This document shows, piece by piece, positions 53,929 to 64,000 of a DNA stretch of 64,000 bases. Under the pieces are notes generated by a model that was not told the DNA's origin, made no database searches, and saw only the letters and a program-made list of their open reading frames with translations. Source of the DNA: Paenirhodobacter ferrireducens (GTDB taxonomy: Bacteria; Pseudomonadota; Alphaproteobacteria; Rhodobacterales; Rhodobacteraceae); assembly GCF_004022265.1 (NCBI RefSeq), contig NZ_SAVB01000022.1, positions 1 through 64,000 on the forward strand. Direction: 5' to 3'. A program made the position numbers and the translations under genes. The stretch's first letter is position 1, and every line of letters starts with the position of its first letter.

Positions 53929-55338
53929 ATGCTCGCACCCATGGCACATCGCGCGCAGACAGGGGGGGCGGACCCCGCCGATCCGGCCCGGCCCCGCGGG
54001 GTTCCGGGTGCGCCCGGCCTTGACGCGGTGGCGCGGGCGGCGGGCGACGAGGTCTGGATGGACGTGCTGTCGGCCGTCGACCGGACCTATGCCGATCTTG
54101 TCGATTACCAGGAGCGGCTGGAACATCAGAACCACGCGCTCGAGGACATGCGCTCGTTCCTCGGCTCGATCCTGGCGAGCGTGTCGGATGCGCTGATCGT
54201 CGTCTCGCGCGCGGGCGAGGTGGTCGAGACCTCTGCCTCGGTCGGCACGCTGACCGGCCATCCGGCGGCCGACTGGCACGGACGGCCGCTTGCCGAGATG
54301 GTCGAGCCGCAGACGATGGCGGCGCTCGATGCGGCGCTGGCCGAGGCGGCGAACAGCCGCCGTCCGGTGACGCTCGAGGGCGCGTTGCGTGGCCCCGGCG
54401 GGCCGGCGCCGCTGGAACTCTCCGTCAGTCCGCGGCTGGACGAGCGGCAGCGGGTGGTGGGCTATGTGCTGACCGGCCGGCCGCTCGGCGAGCTGCGCCA
54501 AGCCTATTCGGCGCTTGCCCACAGCCACGAGGATCTGAAGGCGGCGCAGGCGCAGCTGGTGCGCAACGAGAAACTCGCCTCGCTCGGCCGGTTGCTGGCC
54601 GGCGTCGCGCACGAGCTGAACAACCCGATCTCCTTCGTCTATGCCAATGCCCATGCGCTCGAACGCTATGCCGGCAAGTTCGAGACCTATTTCGAGCAGG
54701 TGGCGCAGGGGGCGAGCCGCGAGCGGCTGATGGCGCTGCGCGAGGAGCTGAAGCTTGACCGCGAGGTGCGCAACCTGCGCGACGCGGTGCGCGGCGCGCG
54801 CGACGGCGCCGAACGGGTGCGCGACATCGTCGAGGATCTGCGCCGGCTTTCGGCCGAGGGCTCGGGCGAGATGGTCGAGTTCGATCTGGTCGAGACCGCG
54901 CGGATCGCCGCCACCTGGGTGCGGCGCGGCTCGAAGACCCTGGCCGAGGTGCGCTTCACCGGCCTGCCCGCGCTGAAGGTGCGGGGCCGGCCCGGACATA
55001 TCCAGCAGGTGGCGATGAACCTCGTGCAAAACGCGATCGACGCGCTCGACGGTCGGGCCGACGGCGCGATCGAGATCTCGGCCAGCATCGCGGGGGACCG
55101 CGGCGTGCTTTCGGTTGCCGACAGCGGTCCGGGTGTGCCCGAGGATCTGGCGCAGGCGGTGTTCGACCCGTTCTTCACCACGAAGCCCGTCGGCCGCGGC
55201 ACCGGGCTTGGCCTGTCGATCAGCAACAAGATCGTCGAGGAGCACGGCGGCCGGTTGCGGCTGTGCCCGAGCGGCAGCGCGCTTGGCGGCGCCTGCTTCA
55301 GCTTCGATCTGCCGCTTGCGACGGGGGAGGGCGCATGA
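53929..55338 (+). CDS. hupT: Hydrogenase sensor kinase HupT
   Basis: The 469-residue cytoplasmic kinase has a PAS domain (residues about 75-185), the phospho-acceptor H228 (GVAHELNNPISF) and an HATPase domain (NLVQNAIDALDG, DSGPGVPEDL, GTGLGLSISNKIVEEHGG). In R. capsulatus HupT phosphorylates the regulator HupR and represses hupSL in the absence of H2, with HupUV as H2 sensor. ATG 53929 follows GGGGGAGG. It overlaps hupU by ATGA. HupR is not in this window. Confidence 0.95.
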   Translation: MLAPMAHRAQTGGADPADPARPRGVPGAPGLDAVARAAGDEVWMDVLSAVDRTYADLVDYQERLEHQNHALEDMRSFLGSILASVSDALIVVSRAGEVVETSASVGTLTGHPAADWHGRPLAEMVEPQTMAALDAALAEAANSRRPVTLEGALRGPGGPAPLELSVSPRLDERQRVVGYVLTGRPLGELRQAYSALAHSHEDLKAAQAQLVRNEKLASLGRLLAGVAHELNNPISFVYANAHALERYAGKFETYFEQVAQGASRERLMALREELKLDREVRNLRDAVRGARDGAERVRDIVEDLRRLSAEGSGEMVEFDLVETARIAATWVRRGSKTLAEVRFTGLPALKVRGRPGHIQQVAMNLVQNAIDALDGRADGAIEISASIAGDRGVLSVADSGPGVPEDLAQAVFDPFFTTKPVGRGTGLGLSISNKIVEEHGGRLRLCPSGSALGGACFSFDLPLATGEGA

Positions 55339-56333
55339 ACATCCTGTGGCTGCAGGCGTCCGGGTGTGGCGGCTGCACGATGTCGCTTCTGTGCGCCGAG
55401 GATCCGAACCTCTTCGACACGCTCTCGGGGGCGGGGCTGCGCTTCCTGTGGCACCCGGGGCTGAGCCTCGAGACCGGGGCCGAGGCGCGCGCGATCCTTG
55501 CCGCCGCCGAGGCGGGCGAGGTGGCGCTCGATATCCTCGCCGTCGAGGGCGCGATCGCGCGCGGGCCGCGCGGCACCGGGCGGTTCCAGATGCTGTCGGG
55601 CACCGGGCGCTCGATGCTCGACTGGCTGCGCGGCCTGGCGCCGATGGCGGAGAACGTCGTCGCCGTCGGCACCTGCGCGACCTATGGCGGGGTGACCACG
55701 GCGGGCGGCAACCCGTCGGACGCGGTCGGCGTGCAATATGACGGCGCTCATCCGGGCGGCGCACTTCCCGCCGGGTTCCGTGCCCGCTCGGGCCTGCCCG
55801 TCATCAATGTCGCGGGCTGTCCGACCCATCCGGGCTGGGTGACCGAGACGCTGCTGATGCTGGCGGCGGGGACGCTCGGGCCCGAGGACCTCGACGCCTT
55901 CGGCCGGCCGCTCTTCTACGCCCGGCACCTCGTGCATCACGGCTGCCCGAAGAACGAGTTCTATGAATACAAGGCCTCGGCGATCGAGCCGGGAGAGATG
56001 GGCTGCATGATGGAGAACCTCGGCTGCATCGGCACCCAGGCGGTGGGCGATTGCAACATCCGGCCCTGGAACGGCGAGGGCAGTTGCACGCGCGGCAATT
56101 ACCCCTGCATCAACTGCACCGCCCCCGAGTTCGAGGAACCGCGCCATGCCTTCGGCGAGACGCCGAAGATCGCCGGCATTCCGGTCGGCCTGCCGACCGA
56201 CATGCCGAAGGCCTGGTTCATGGCGCTCGCCTCGCTGTCGAAAGCCGCGACGCCGGCGCGGATCGCCACCAACGCCACCGCCGACCGGATCGAGACCCCG
56301 CCCACCCTGCGCAAGCCGAAGGGCCGGCGATGA
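55335..56333 (+). CDS. hupU: Regulatory [NiFe] hydrogenase small subunit HupU
   Basis: The 332-residue subunit carries the Fe-S clusters that pass the H2 signal to HupT. The proximal cluster cysteines start at C11-x2-C14 (ASGCGGC) and the later CATYGG, GCPTHPGW, HGCPKNEFYEYKAS and CINC motifs complete the set. It lacks a Tat signal, so it stays in the cytoplasm, unlike HupS. It overlaps hupT and hupV, both by ATGA. Confidence 0.96.
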   Translation: MNILWLQASGCGGCTMSLLCAEDPNLFDTLSGAGLRFLWHPGLSLETGAEARAILAAAEAGEVALDILAVEGAIARGPRGTGRFQMLSGTGRSMLDWLRGLAPMAENVVAVGTCATYGGVTTAGGNPSDAVGVQYDGAHPGGALPAGFRARSGLPVINVAGCPTHPGWVTETLLMLAAGTLGPEDLDAFGRPLFYARHLVHHGCPKNEFYEYKASAIEPGEMGCMMENLGCIGTQAVGDCNIRPWNGEGSCTRGNYPCINCTAPEFEEPRHAFGETPKIAGIPVGLPTDMPKAWFMALASLSKAATPARIATNATADRIETPPTLRKPKGRR

Positions 56334-57766
56334 GCGCGCCGACGCGGCTGGTCGTCGGACCGTTCAACCGGGTCGAGGGCGATCTCGAGGTGCATCTCGA
56401 CATCGCCGATGGGGCCGTTGCTGCGGCGCAGGTGAATGCGCCGCTCTATCGTGGTTTCGAGCGGATGCTCGACGGCAAGGATCCGCGTGACGCGCTGACC
56501 ATCGCGCCGCGGATCTGCGGCATCTGCTCGATCAGCCAGTCGGCGGCGGCGGCGCGGGCGCTTGGTGCGGCGATGGGGCTGGTGCCGACGCCGCAGGGCG
56601 CGGCGATGGCGGCGCTGATCCATGCGGTCGAGAACGTCTCGGACCACCTGCTGCATTTCAACCTGTTCTTCATGCCCGATTTTACCCGCCCGGCCTATGC
56701 CGGCCGGGGCTGGTTTCCACGGGCGGTGGCGCGCTTCACCGCGATCGAGGGCGGGGCGCAGCGCGCGGCGATCGAGGCGCGGGCAAGCCTCATGCACATC
56801 CTCGGGCTGATGGCGGGGAAATGGCCGCATACGCTCGCGATCCAGCCCGGCGGCGTCACCCGGGCGCCCGGCCCGCGTGAGAAGCTGCGCATCGAGATCA
56901 CCCTGCGCGCCTTCCGCCGCTATCTCGAGGAGGTGGTCTTCGGCGGCCCGCTCGAGGATTTCGTGGCGCTGGAGACGGTCGCGGCGCTGAGCGTCTGGGG
57001 CCGGGGAGACGTCGGGCTGTTCCTCGAGATCGCCGCCGACACCGGGCTTGCGGGGCTTGGCCGGGGCCGCGGCCGCTACCTGAGCTTTGGCGCCTATCCG
57101 GTTGAAGACAGGCGGATCTATGCCCCCGGCCTGTGGCAGGACGGGGCCGTGCAGCCGGTGGTTGACGCGGCGATTGTCGAGGACCTGAGCCACGCCTGGA
57201 TGCTCGGCGAGACCGCGCATCCCTTCGCCGCCGAGACCCGGCCCGACGAGGCGATGCGCGCGGGCGCCTACAGCTGGTGCAAGGCGCCGCGGCTGGCGGG
57301 GGCGCCCGCCGAGGTCGGTGCGCTTGCCCGGCAGGTGGTGGATGGCCATCCGCTTGCCCGCGCGCTCGCGGCCGGGGGCGGCGGGGTGCTGGCGCGGGTG
57401 GCGGCGCGGCTGTTGGAACTTGCCCACACGCAGCTGGTGATGGAGGATCTGGCCCGCGGCATCGACCCCGGGGCGCGTTTCATCACGCAAGGGAAGATCC
57501 CCGAGGTCGGGCAGGGCGCCGGGCTGGTCGAGGCAGCGCGCGGCGCGCTTGGCCATTGGCTGCGGATCGAGGGTGGGCGGATCGCGTCTTACCAGATCAT
57601 CGCGCCGACGACCTGGAACTTTTCGCCCCGCGACGGGGCTGGCGTGCCGGGGCCTCTGGAGGCCGCACTTGTCGGGGCGCCTGTGGCGGCGGGCGAGGAC
57701 ACGCCGGTCGCGGTGCAGCACGTGGTGCGATCGTTCGATCCGTGCATGGTCTGCACGGTGCATTGA
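56330..57766 (+). CDS. hupV: Regulatory [NiFe] hydrogenase large subunit HupV
   Basis: The 478-residue subunit binds the Ni-Fe active site through C63-x2-C66 (RICGIC) and DPCMVC near the C-terminus. The protein ends exactly at the His of CMVCTVH with no C-terminal extension, so it needs no maturation protease, a hallmark of H2-sensing hydrogenases. It overlaps hupU by ATGA and is followed by an intergenic repeat and hypF. Confidence 0.96.
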   Translation: MSAPTRLVVGPFNRVEGDLEVHLDIADGAVAAAQVNAPLYRGFERMLDGKDPRDALTIAPRICGICSISQSAAAARALGAAMGLVPTPQGAAMAALIHAVENVSDHLLHFNLFFMPDFTRPAYAGRGWFPRAVARFTAIEGGAQRAAIEARASLMHILGLMAGKWPHTLAIQPGGVTRAPGPREKLRIEITLRAFRRYLEEVVFGGPLEDFVALETVAALSVWGRGDVGLFLEIAADTGLAGLGRGRGRYLSFGAYPVEDRRIYAPGLWQDGAVQPVVDAAIVEDLSHAWMLGETAHPFAAETRPDEAMRAGAYSWCKAPRLAGAPAEVGALARQVVDGHPLARALAAGGGGVLARVAARLLELAHTQLVMEDLARGIDPGARFITQGKIPEVGQGAGLVEAARGALGHWLRIEGGRIASYQIIAPTTWNFSPRDGAGVPGPLEAALVGAPVAAGEDTPVAVQHVVRSFDPCMVCTVH

Positions 57767-57781
57767 GGCGCGGGGAGAGCG

Positions 57782-57827
57782 CCGGGGGCGCTGCCCCCGG
57801 ACCCCCGAGGTATTTGAGGCAAGATGA
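57782..57827 (+). repeat. Rhodobacterales-type intergenic palindromic repeat forming the hypF start
   Basis: CCGGGGGC/GCCCCCGG (57782-57800) is a hairpin followed by ACCCCCGAGGTATTTGAGGC and AAGATGAAAG. From memory this hairpin-plus-tail is a very common dispersed element in Rhodobacteraceae genomes. Here its tail supplies the ribosome-binding region and the ATG of hypF. Confidence 0.55.
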
Positions 57828-60082
57828 AAGAGCAGGGCGTTCAGGTCCGGGTGCGGGGGCAGGTGCAGGGGGTGGGGTTTCGGCCTTTCATCTGGCAGCT
57901 CGCGCATGCGCGGGGCTTGCGCGGCCATGTGCTGAACGACCCCGAGGGGGTGCTGGTGCGGGTGGCGGGCGGGATCGGCGATCTCGCGGCGGCGATCCGG
58001 GCCGAGGCGCCGCCGCTCGCGCGGGTCGATGCGGTCGAGGTCACGGCCTTTACCTTCGACGCGCCGCCCGAGGGGTTCGAGATTGTCGCCTCGCGGGGGG
58101 CGGGGGCCGAGACCCGGGTGACACCCGATGCCGCGACCTGTCCGGCCTGTCTGGAGGAAATCCGCGGTGCGGGGCGGCGGCGCGGCTATGCCTTCACCAA
58201 TTGCACCCATTGCGGGCCGCGCTTCACCATCCTGAAGGGGCTGCCCTATGACCGGGCGAAGACGACGATGGCGCCCTTCGTCATGTGTCCGGACTGCGGC
58301 GCCGAATATCGCGATCCGGCCGACCGGCGCTTTCACGCGCAGCCGATCGCCTGCCCGACCTGCGGGCCGCGGCTGTGGTATGAGGAGGGCGGCGGCGAGG
58401 TTCAGGGCGATGCCATCGCCCTTGCCGCCGCGCGGCTCAGGGCGGGCGGGATTGTCGCGGTGAAGGGCTTGGGGGGCTTTCACCTCGCCTGTGACGCGGC
58501 GAATGCCGGGGCGGTGGCGGCACTGCGCGCGCGCAAGCGCCGGCCGGCGAAACCCTTCGCGCTGATGGCGCGGGAGGCGGATCTGCCGGCGATCGTCGAA
58601 GTTTCGGACGCCGCGACGGCGGCGCTGCGCGATGCCTCCGCGCCTGTCGTCCTGATGCCCGCGCGCGGCACGCTCCCCGAGGCGGTGGCGCCGGGGATCG
58701 ACAGTCTGGGCGTGATGCTGCCCTATACGCCGCTGCATCACCTGCTGCTCGACGCGTTCGACGGCGTGCTGGTGATGACCTCGGGCAATCTGTCGGGCGA
58801 GCCTCAGGTGATCGGCAATGCCGAGGCGCGCGAGAAGCTGGCCGGCTTCGCCGACGGGTTTCTCATGCACGACCGCGAGATCGCGCGGCGGCTGGATGAC
58901 TCGGTGGTGCGGGCGGAGCCGCCGATGGTCTTGCGCCGCGCGCGGGGGCAGGTGCCGGGCACGCTGCCGCTGCCGCCCGGGTTTGAGGATGCGCCGCCGG
59001 TCGTCGCCTATGGCGGGCAGATGAAGGCGGCGATCTGTCTGGTGAAAAACGGACAGGCGCTGCTCGGCCATCATCTGGGCGAGCTCGATGAGGCGCTGAC
59101 CTGGGAGGCGTTCGAGCGGGCCGATGCCGATTATGCCGTGCTCTTCGATCATCACCCGCAGGTGGTGGCGACCGATCTGCACCCCGATTTCCGCGCGACG
59201 CGGCACGGGCAGGCACGGGCCGCGGCCGAGGGCCTGCGATGCGTCGCGGTGCAGCACCATCACGCGCATCTCGCCGCCTGTCTGGGCGAGAACCTCTGGC
59301 CGCGCGAGGGGGGCAAGGTGGTGGGGATCATCCTCGACGGGCTCGGGCTTGGCCCGGATGGCACGGTCTGGGGCGGCGAGATCCTGCTTGGCGATTATGC
59401 AGGCTACGAGCGGCGGGTCTGGCTGGACCCGGCGCCGCTGATCGGTGGCGACCGCGCGCAGATCGAGCCCTGGCGCAACGCGCTGGTGCGTCTCGATGCG
59501 GCGGGGCTGTCGGACTGGGCCGATGCGCTCTTCCCGGATGCCCCGCGCGATCTCGCGCGGCAGGCAGCGGCGAAGGGGATCAATGCGCCGCTGTCGTCAA
59601 GCGTGGGGCGGCTTTTCGATGCGGTCGCGGCTTGTCTCGGGATCTGCCCGACGCGGCAAAGCTACGAGGGTGAGGCGGCGATGCGGCTCGAAGCCCTGGC
59701 ACGACGGTCCGGGCGGGCGGGGGCGCCGAAGCTTGGCTTCGGCGCCCCCGCCCCGCGGGGCGGCGCGCTCGCACCCGCAGCCCTGCTGCGGGAGCTGAGG
59801 GCGGCGCAACTGGGTGGTGCCGATCCGGGCGCCCTTGCGCTTGCCTTCCACCGCTGGGTCGCCGAGGCCTTCGCCGCCCCGGCCCGCGCGCTGGTCGAGG
59901 CCGGAGAGGCAAGGGCCGTGGCGCTGTCGGGCGGGGTGTTCCAGAACGCGTTGCTGCACGATCTGACCTGCGCCGCGCTGGCCGGGCTGCCGGTGCTGAC
60001 CCACCGGCGGGTGCCGGCGAATGACGGCGGGCTGGCGCTCGGTCAGGCCCTCGTCGCTGCAGCGCAGTCGGAAAGCGCCTGA
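57824..60082 (+). CDS. hypF: Carbamoyltransferase HypF
   Basis: The 752-residue protein makes the thiocarbamate on HypE that becomes the CN ligands of the Ni-Fe centre, from carbamoyl phosphate. Domains in order: acylphosphatase (VRGQVQGVGFRPFIWQLAH, residues about 9-27), two zinc fingers (CPACLEEI...CTHC and CPDCGAEY...CPTC), a YrdC-like domain (about 190-370) and a Kae1-like domain (VQHHHAHLAACLGE, about 475-745). It lies between hupV and hupS, as in R. capsulatus. The start uses the tail of a dispersed repeat. Confidence 0.96.
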   Translation: MKEQGVQVRVRGQVQGVGFRPFIWQLAHARGLRGHVLNDPEGVLVRVAGGIGDLAAAIRAEAPPLARVDAVEVTAFTFDAPPEGFEIVASRGAGAETRVTPDAATCPACLEEIRGAGRRRGYAFTNCTHCGPRFTILKGLPYDRAKTTMAPFVMCPDCGAEYRDPADRRFHAQPIACPTCGPRLWYEEGGGEVQGDAIALAAARLRAGGIVAVKGLGGFHLACDAANAGAVAALRARKRRPAKPFALMAREADLPAIVEVSDAATAALRDASAPVVLMPARGTLPEAVAPGIDSLGVMLPYTPLHHLLLDAFDGVLVMTSGNLSGEPQVIGNAEAREKLAGFADGFLMHDREIARRLDDSVVRAEPPMVLRRARGQVPGTLPLPPGFEDAPPVVAYGGQMKAAICLVKNGQALLGHHLGELDEALTWEAFERADADYAVLFDHHPQVVATDLHPDFRATRHGQARAAAEGLRCVAVQHHHAHLAACLGENLWPREGGKVVGIILDGLGLGPDGTVWGGEILLGDYAGYERRVWLDPAPLIGGDRAQIEPWRNALVRLDAAGLSDWADALFPDAPRDLARQAAAKGINAPLSSSVGRLFDAVAACLGICPTRQSYEGEAAMRLEALARRSGRAGAPKLGFGAPAPRGGALAPAALLRELRAAQLGGADPGALALAFHRWVAEAFAAPARALVEAGEARAVALSGGVFQNALLHDLTCAALAGLPVLTHRRVPANDGGLALGQALVAAAQSESA

Positions 60083-60127
60083 CCACTCGGGCCGCGAAAG
60101 CGGTCACGCGCTTGCCGCCCTGCTCGC

Positions 60128-60222
60128 TGGGAATTTTCCCAACGAATTGATTTCACGTTGAAAAAGCTTGCATCGCCCAAGGGTGAAATCCCTTTGGCAG
60201 CCCCCGCCGCCCCCCTGCATAC
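60128..60222 (+). promoter_or_regulatory. hupS upstream palindromes and tentative promoter
   Basis: TGGGAATTTTCCCA (60128-60141) abuts the IHF site and may bind the response regulator HupR. A second imperfect palindrome CCAAGGG/CCCTTTGG lies at 60177-60197. A weak sigma-70-like pair, TTGGCA (60194-60199) and GCATAC (60217-60222) with a 17-base spacer, could be the core promoter. No sigma-54 GG-N10-GC pattern fits. Confidence 0.4.
60140..60152 (-). promoter_or_regulatory. IHF consensus site upstream of hupS
   Basis: The minus strand reads AATCAATTCGTTG, an exact match to the IHF consensus WATCAANNNNTTR. It lies 130-142 bases before the hupS start. In R. capsulatus IHF binds upstream of hupS and assists HupR, so the site fits known regulation. 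Confidence 0.65.
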
Positions 60223-60281
60223 CAAGGAATACACCGCGCGGGCCCCCGGTCTGGCGCGCCGAACGGGCCAGGGAGGAACCA

Positions 60282-61358
60282 GTGTCGACAATCGAAACCT
60301 TCTATGACGTGATGCGGCGGCAGGGGATCACCCGCCGCAGCTTCATGAAATATTGCTCGCTCACCGCCGCGGCCCTCGGCCTTGGCCCGGCTTACGTGCC
60401 GAAGATCGCCGAGGCGATGGAGACGAAGCCGCGCACGCCCGTCATCTGGGTGCACGGGCTCGAATGCACCTGCTGCTCGGAAAGCTTCATCCGCTCGGCC
60501 CACCCGCTGGCGAAGGATGTCGTGCTGTCGATGATCTCGCTCGATTATGACGACACGCTGATGGCGGCGGCGGGCACCGCGGCCGAGGCGGCGCTTCAGG
60601 ACACGATCGAGAAATACAAGGGCAACTACATCCTTGCGGTCGAGGGCAACCCGCCGCTGAACGAGGACGGCATGTTCTGCATCGTCGGCGGCAAGCCCTT
60701 CGTCGAGCAGCTGAAACACGCCGCCGAACACGCCAAGGCGATCATCAGCTGGGGCGCCTGCGCGTCTTACGGCTGCGTGCAGGCCGCGGCGCCGAACCCG
60801 ACGCGCGCGACGCCGGTGCACAAGGTCATCACCGACAAGCCGATCATCAAGGTGCCCGGCTGCCCGCCGATCGCCGAGGTGATGACCGGCGTCATCACCT
60901 ACATGCTGACCTTCGACCGGCTGCCCGAGCTTGACCGTCAGGGCCGCCCGGCGATGTTCTACAGCCAGCGCATCCACGACAAGTGCTATCGCCGCCCGCA
61001 TTTCGACGCCGGGCAGTTCGTCGAGCACTGGGACGACGACTATGCGCGCAAGGGCTATTGCCTGTACAAGATGGGCTGCAAGGGGCCGACCACCTACAAC
61101 GCCTGCTCGACGGTGCGCTGGAACGACGGCGTGTCCTTCCCGATCCAGTCGGGCCATGGCTGCATCGGCTGTTCGGAAGACGGGTTCTGGGATCAGGGCT
61201 CGTTCTATGACCGGCTGACCAACATCAAGCAATTCGGCATCGAGGCCAACGCCGACAAGGTCGGCGGCACCGCGGCCGCCGTCGTCGGCGGTGCCGTGGC
61301 GGTGCATGCCGCCGTCTCCGCGCTCAAGCGTGCGCAGAAGAAGAACGAGGAGGCGTAA
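60282..61358 (+). CDS. hupS: Uptake [NiFe] hydrogenase small subunit HupS
   Basis: The 358-residue subunit has a Tat signal ([10 protein letters not shown], residues 16-25, RRSFMK core) and Fe-S cysteines in [28 protein letters not shown] and the later [25 protein letters not shown] and GHGCIGCSE. The C-terminal hydrophobic helix ([20 protein letters not shown]) anchors it in the membrane. The GTG at 60282 follows GGGAGGA. It oxidises H2 with HupL and passes electrons to HupC. Confidence 0.97.
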   Translation: MSTIETFYDVMRRQGITRRSFMKYCSLTAAALGLGPAYVPKIAEAMETKPRTPVIWVHGLECTCCSESFIRSAHPLAKDVVLSMISLDYDDTLMAAAGTAAEAALQDTIEKYKGNYILAVEGNPPLNEDGMFCIVGGKPFVEQLKHAAEHAKAIISWGACASYGCVQAAAPNPTRATPVHKVITDKPIIKVPGCPPIAEVMTGVITYMLTFDRLPELDRQGRPAMFYSQRIHDKCYRRPHFDAGQFVEHWDDDYARKGYCLYKMGCKGPTTYNACSTVRWNDGVSFPIQSGHGCIGCSEDGFWDQGSFYDRLTNIKQFGIEANADKVGGTAAAVVGGAVAVHAAVSALKRAQKKNEEA

Positions 61359-61361
61359 GCC

Positions 61362-63155
<1,794 letters not shown>

Positions 63156-63166
63156 GGGAGGAAGCG

Positions 63167-63211
63167 ATGCAGATCAAGGCAAGAGCCAGGGGAGGGCCCG
63201 GCCATGAGTGA
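63167..63211 (+). CDS. Possible 14-residue leader peptide before hupC
   Basis: A short ORF (MQIKARARGGPGHE) begins with ATG 63167 after GAGGGAGGAAG, a strong ribosome-binding site, and ends inside the hupC start, overlapping it by 8 bases. It could couple hupL and hupC translation or be chance. hupC itself has GGGGAGGG upstream. Confidence 0.3.
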   Translation: MQIKARARGGPGHE

Positions 63212-63980
63212 CAAGATCTTTCATCCCGCCCGCGAGGCGCACGAGATCTTCGAGGCCTCGCGCCTGACCGGGGATGCGACGCTCGCGGACCTGGAGTCGA
63301 TCCGCCACAGCACTTCGGTCTATGTCTATCAGGCGCCGGTGCGGATCTGGCACTGGGTCAATGCGCTGGCGATCACTGTGCTGTGCGTCACCGGCTATCT
63401 GATCGGCCGGCCGCTGCCGACGATGCAGATCGCCGAGGCCTACGACCAGTTCGTGATGGGCTATGTCCGCTTTGCCCATTTCGCCGCGGCGATGATCCTG
63501 ACGGTCGGTTTCTTCGGCCGCATCTACTGGGCCTTTGTCGGAAATTCTCACGCCCGGCAAATGTTTTACGTGCCGATCTTCAACCCGCGGTTCTGGCGGG
63601 AACTGCTGTGGGAGCTGCGCTGGTACATGTTCCTGGAGAAGCACCCGAAGAAATATGTGGGCCACAACCCGCTCGCGCATGTGGCGATGTTCTGCTTCAT
63701 GACGCTCGGGCTGACCTTCATGATCGGCACCGGCTGGGCGCTTTATGCCGAGGGCGCGGGACAGGGCAGCCTGCCCGACACCGCGATGGGCTGGCTTCTG
63801 GGCCTCGTGCAGAACAGCCAGCGGCTGCACACGCTGCACCACCTCGGCATGTGGGCGATCGTGATCTTCATGATCATCCACATCTATGCCGCGATCCGCG
63901 AGGATATCATGTCGCGCCAGTCGATGGTGTCGACGATGATTTCCGGCCACCGCATGTTCAAGGACGACCGGATCGACTGA
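63204..63980 (+). CDS. hupC: Hydrogenase b-type cytochrome HupC
   Basis: The 258-residue protein is the dihaem cytochrome b that anchors HupSL and passes electrons to the quinone pool. Four membrane helices are apparent (ALAITVLCVTGYLIG, FAAAMILTVGFFGRIYW, HVAMFCFMTLGLTFMIGTGW, MWAIVIFMIIHIYAAI) with His residues in IWHWVNA, HNPLAH, HTLHHLG and IIHIYA as haem ligands. It follows hupL by 48 bases. The window ends 20 bases after its stop, before hupD. Confidence 0.96.
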   Translation: MSDKIFHPAREAHEIFEASRLTGDATLADLESIRHSTSVYVYQAPVRIWHWVNALAITVLCVTGYLIGRPLPTMQIAEAYDQFVMGYVRFAHFAAAMILTVGFFGRIYWAFVGNSHARQMFYVPIFNPRFWRELLWELRWYMFLEKHPKKYVGHNPLAHVAMFCFMTLGLTFMIGTGWALYAEGAGQGSLPDTAMGWLLGLVQNSQRLHTLHHLGMWAIVIFMIIHIYAAIREDIMSRQSMVSTMISGHRMFKDDRID

Positions 63981-64000
63981 ACCGGACGGGTAACGAGTGA

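Noticed and set aside
60190-60225. Sigma-54 promoter before hupS
   Set aside because: TTGGCA is present, but the GG-N10-GC spacing fails: the downstream pair is CG at the required position.

Overview
The window is GC-rich chromosomal DNA, and everything points to a Rhodobacter-like alphaproteobacterium (Rhodobacterales, purple non-sulfur type). The best evidence is the right end, where hupT-hupU-hupV-hypF-hupS-hupL-hupC stand in the order known from Rhodobacter capsulatus and R. sphaeroides. I saw no rRNA, tRNA, CRISPR array or insertion sequence.

Left end (1-13157): the late and right-hand part of a tailed prophage. It holds a tail tube protein, a tail chaperone pair joined by a canonical -1 frameshift site (GGGAAAC at 1244-1250), a 2006-residue tape measure with two families of internal repeats, two distal tail/fibre proteins and a membrane-tethered lysozyme. 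Next comes a switch of two divergent ribbon-helix-helix repressors flanking three copies of a GTCCTWAGGAC operator, with a Rha/KilA-C antirepressor downstream. A secreted protein and a lipoprotein resembling a unimolecular spanin close the element. The phage ends directly against the 3' end of a host choline/betaine ABC transporter operon (choXWV, 13148-16208).

Island scars (16.8-26.7 kb): an AT-rich orphan membrane protein, a complete P4-type integrase, and the decayed remnant of a second related integrase at about 22.7 kb. Beside these scars lies an unusual minus-strand set: a UroD-fold protein, an NRPS-like protein (adenylation, carrier, thioesterase with Cys in place of the nucleophile Ser, C-terminal beta-domain), a small TTG-start ORF, and a protein joining an alpha/beta-hydrolase-like domain to an AlgX-like SGNH domain. 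I do not recognise this combination. It is the best candidate here for an undescribed biosynthetic system.

Middle (26.9-53.8 kb): a glycine-zipper lipoprotein, an OsmC protein, a dihaem cytochrome c peroxidase divergent from a PepSY/response-regulator/kinase operon that appears leaderless, and a tightly overlapping seven-gene operon (TauT-type ABC transporter, two SDRs, a creatininase-family and an arginase-family hydrolase) facing a TetR regulator. The latter looks like a guanidino-compound or cyclic-amide catabolic route. Further genes are a metallo-beta-lactamase-fold hydrolase, a LysR gene divergent from a dipeptide-type ABC operon ending in a serine beta-lactamase-like protein, a DAO-type oxidoreductase, a second LysR, a GNAT, an MFS transporter, a ketopantoate-reductase-like protein and a large FAD dehydrogenase.

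Right end (53929-63980): hydrogenase genes. HupUV is the H2-sensing regulatory [NiFe] hydrogenase and signals to the kinase HupT. HypF makes the CN ligand precursor. HupSLC is the membrane-bound uptake hydrogenase. The region before hupS carries an exact IHF-consensus match and palindromes consistent with HupR/IHF control. HupR itself would lie outside the window.
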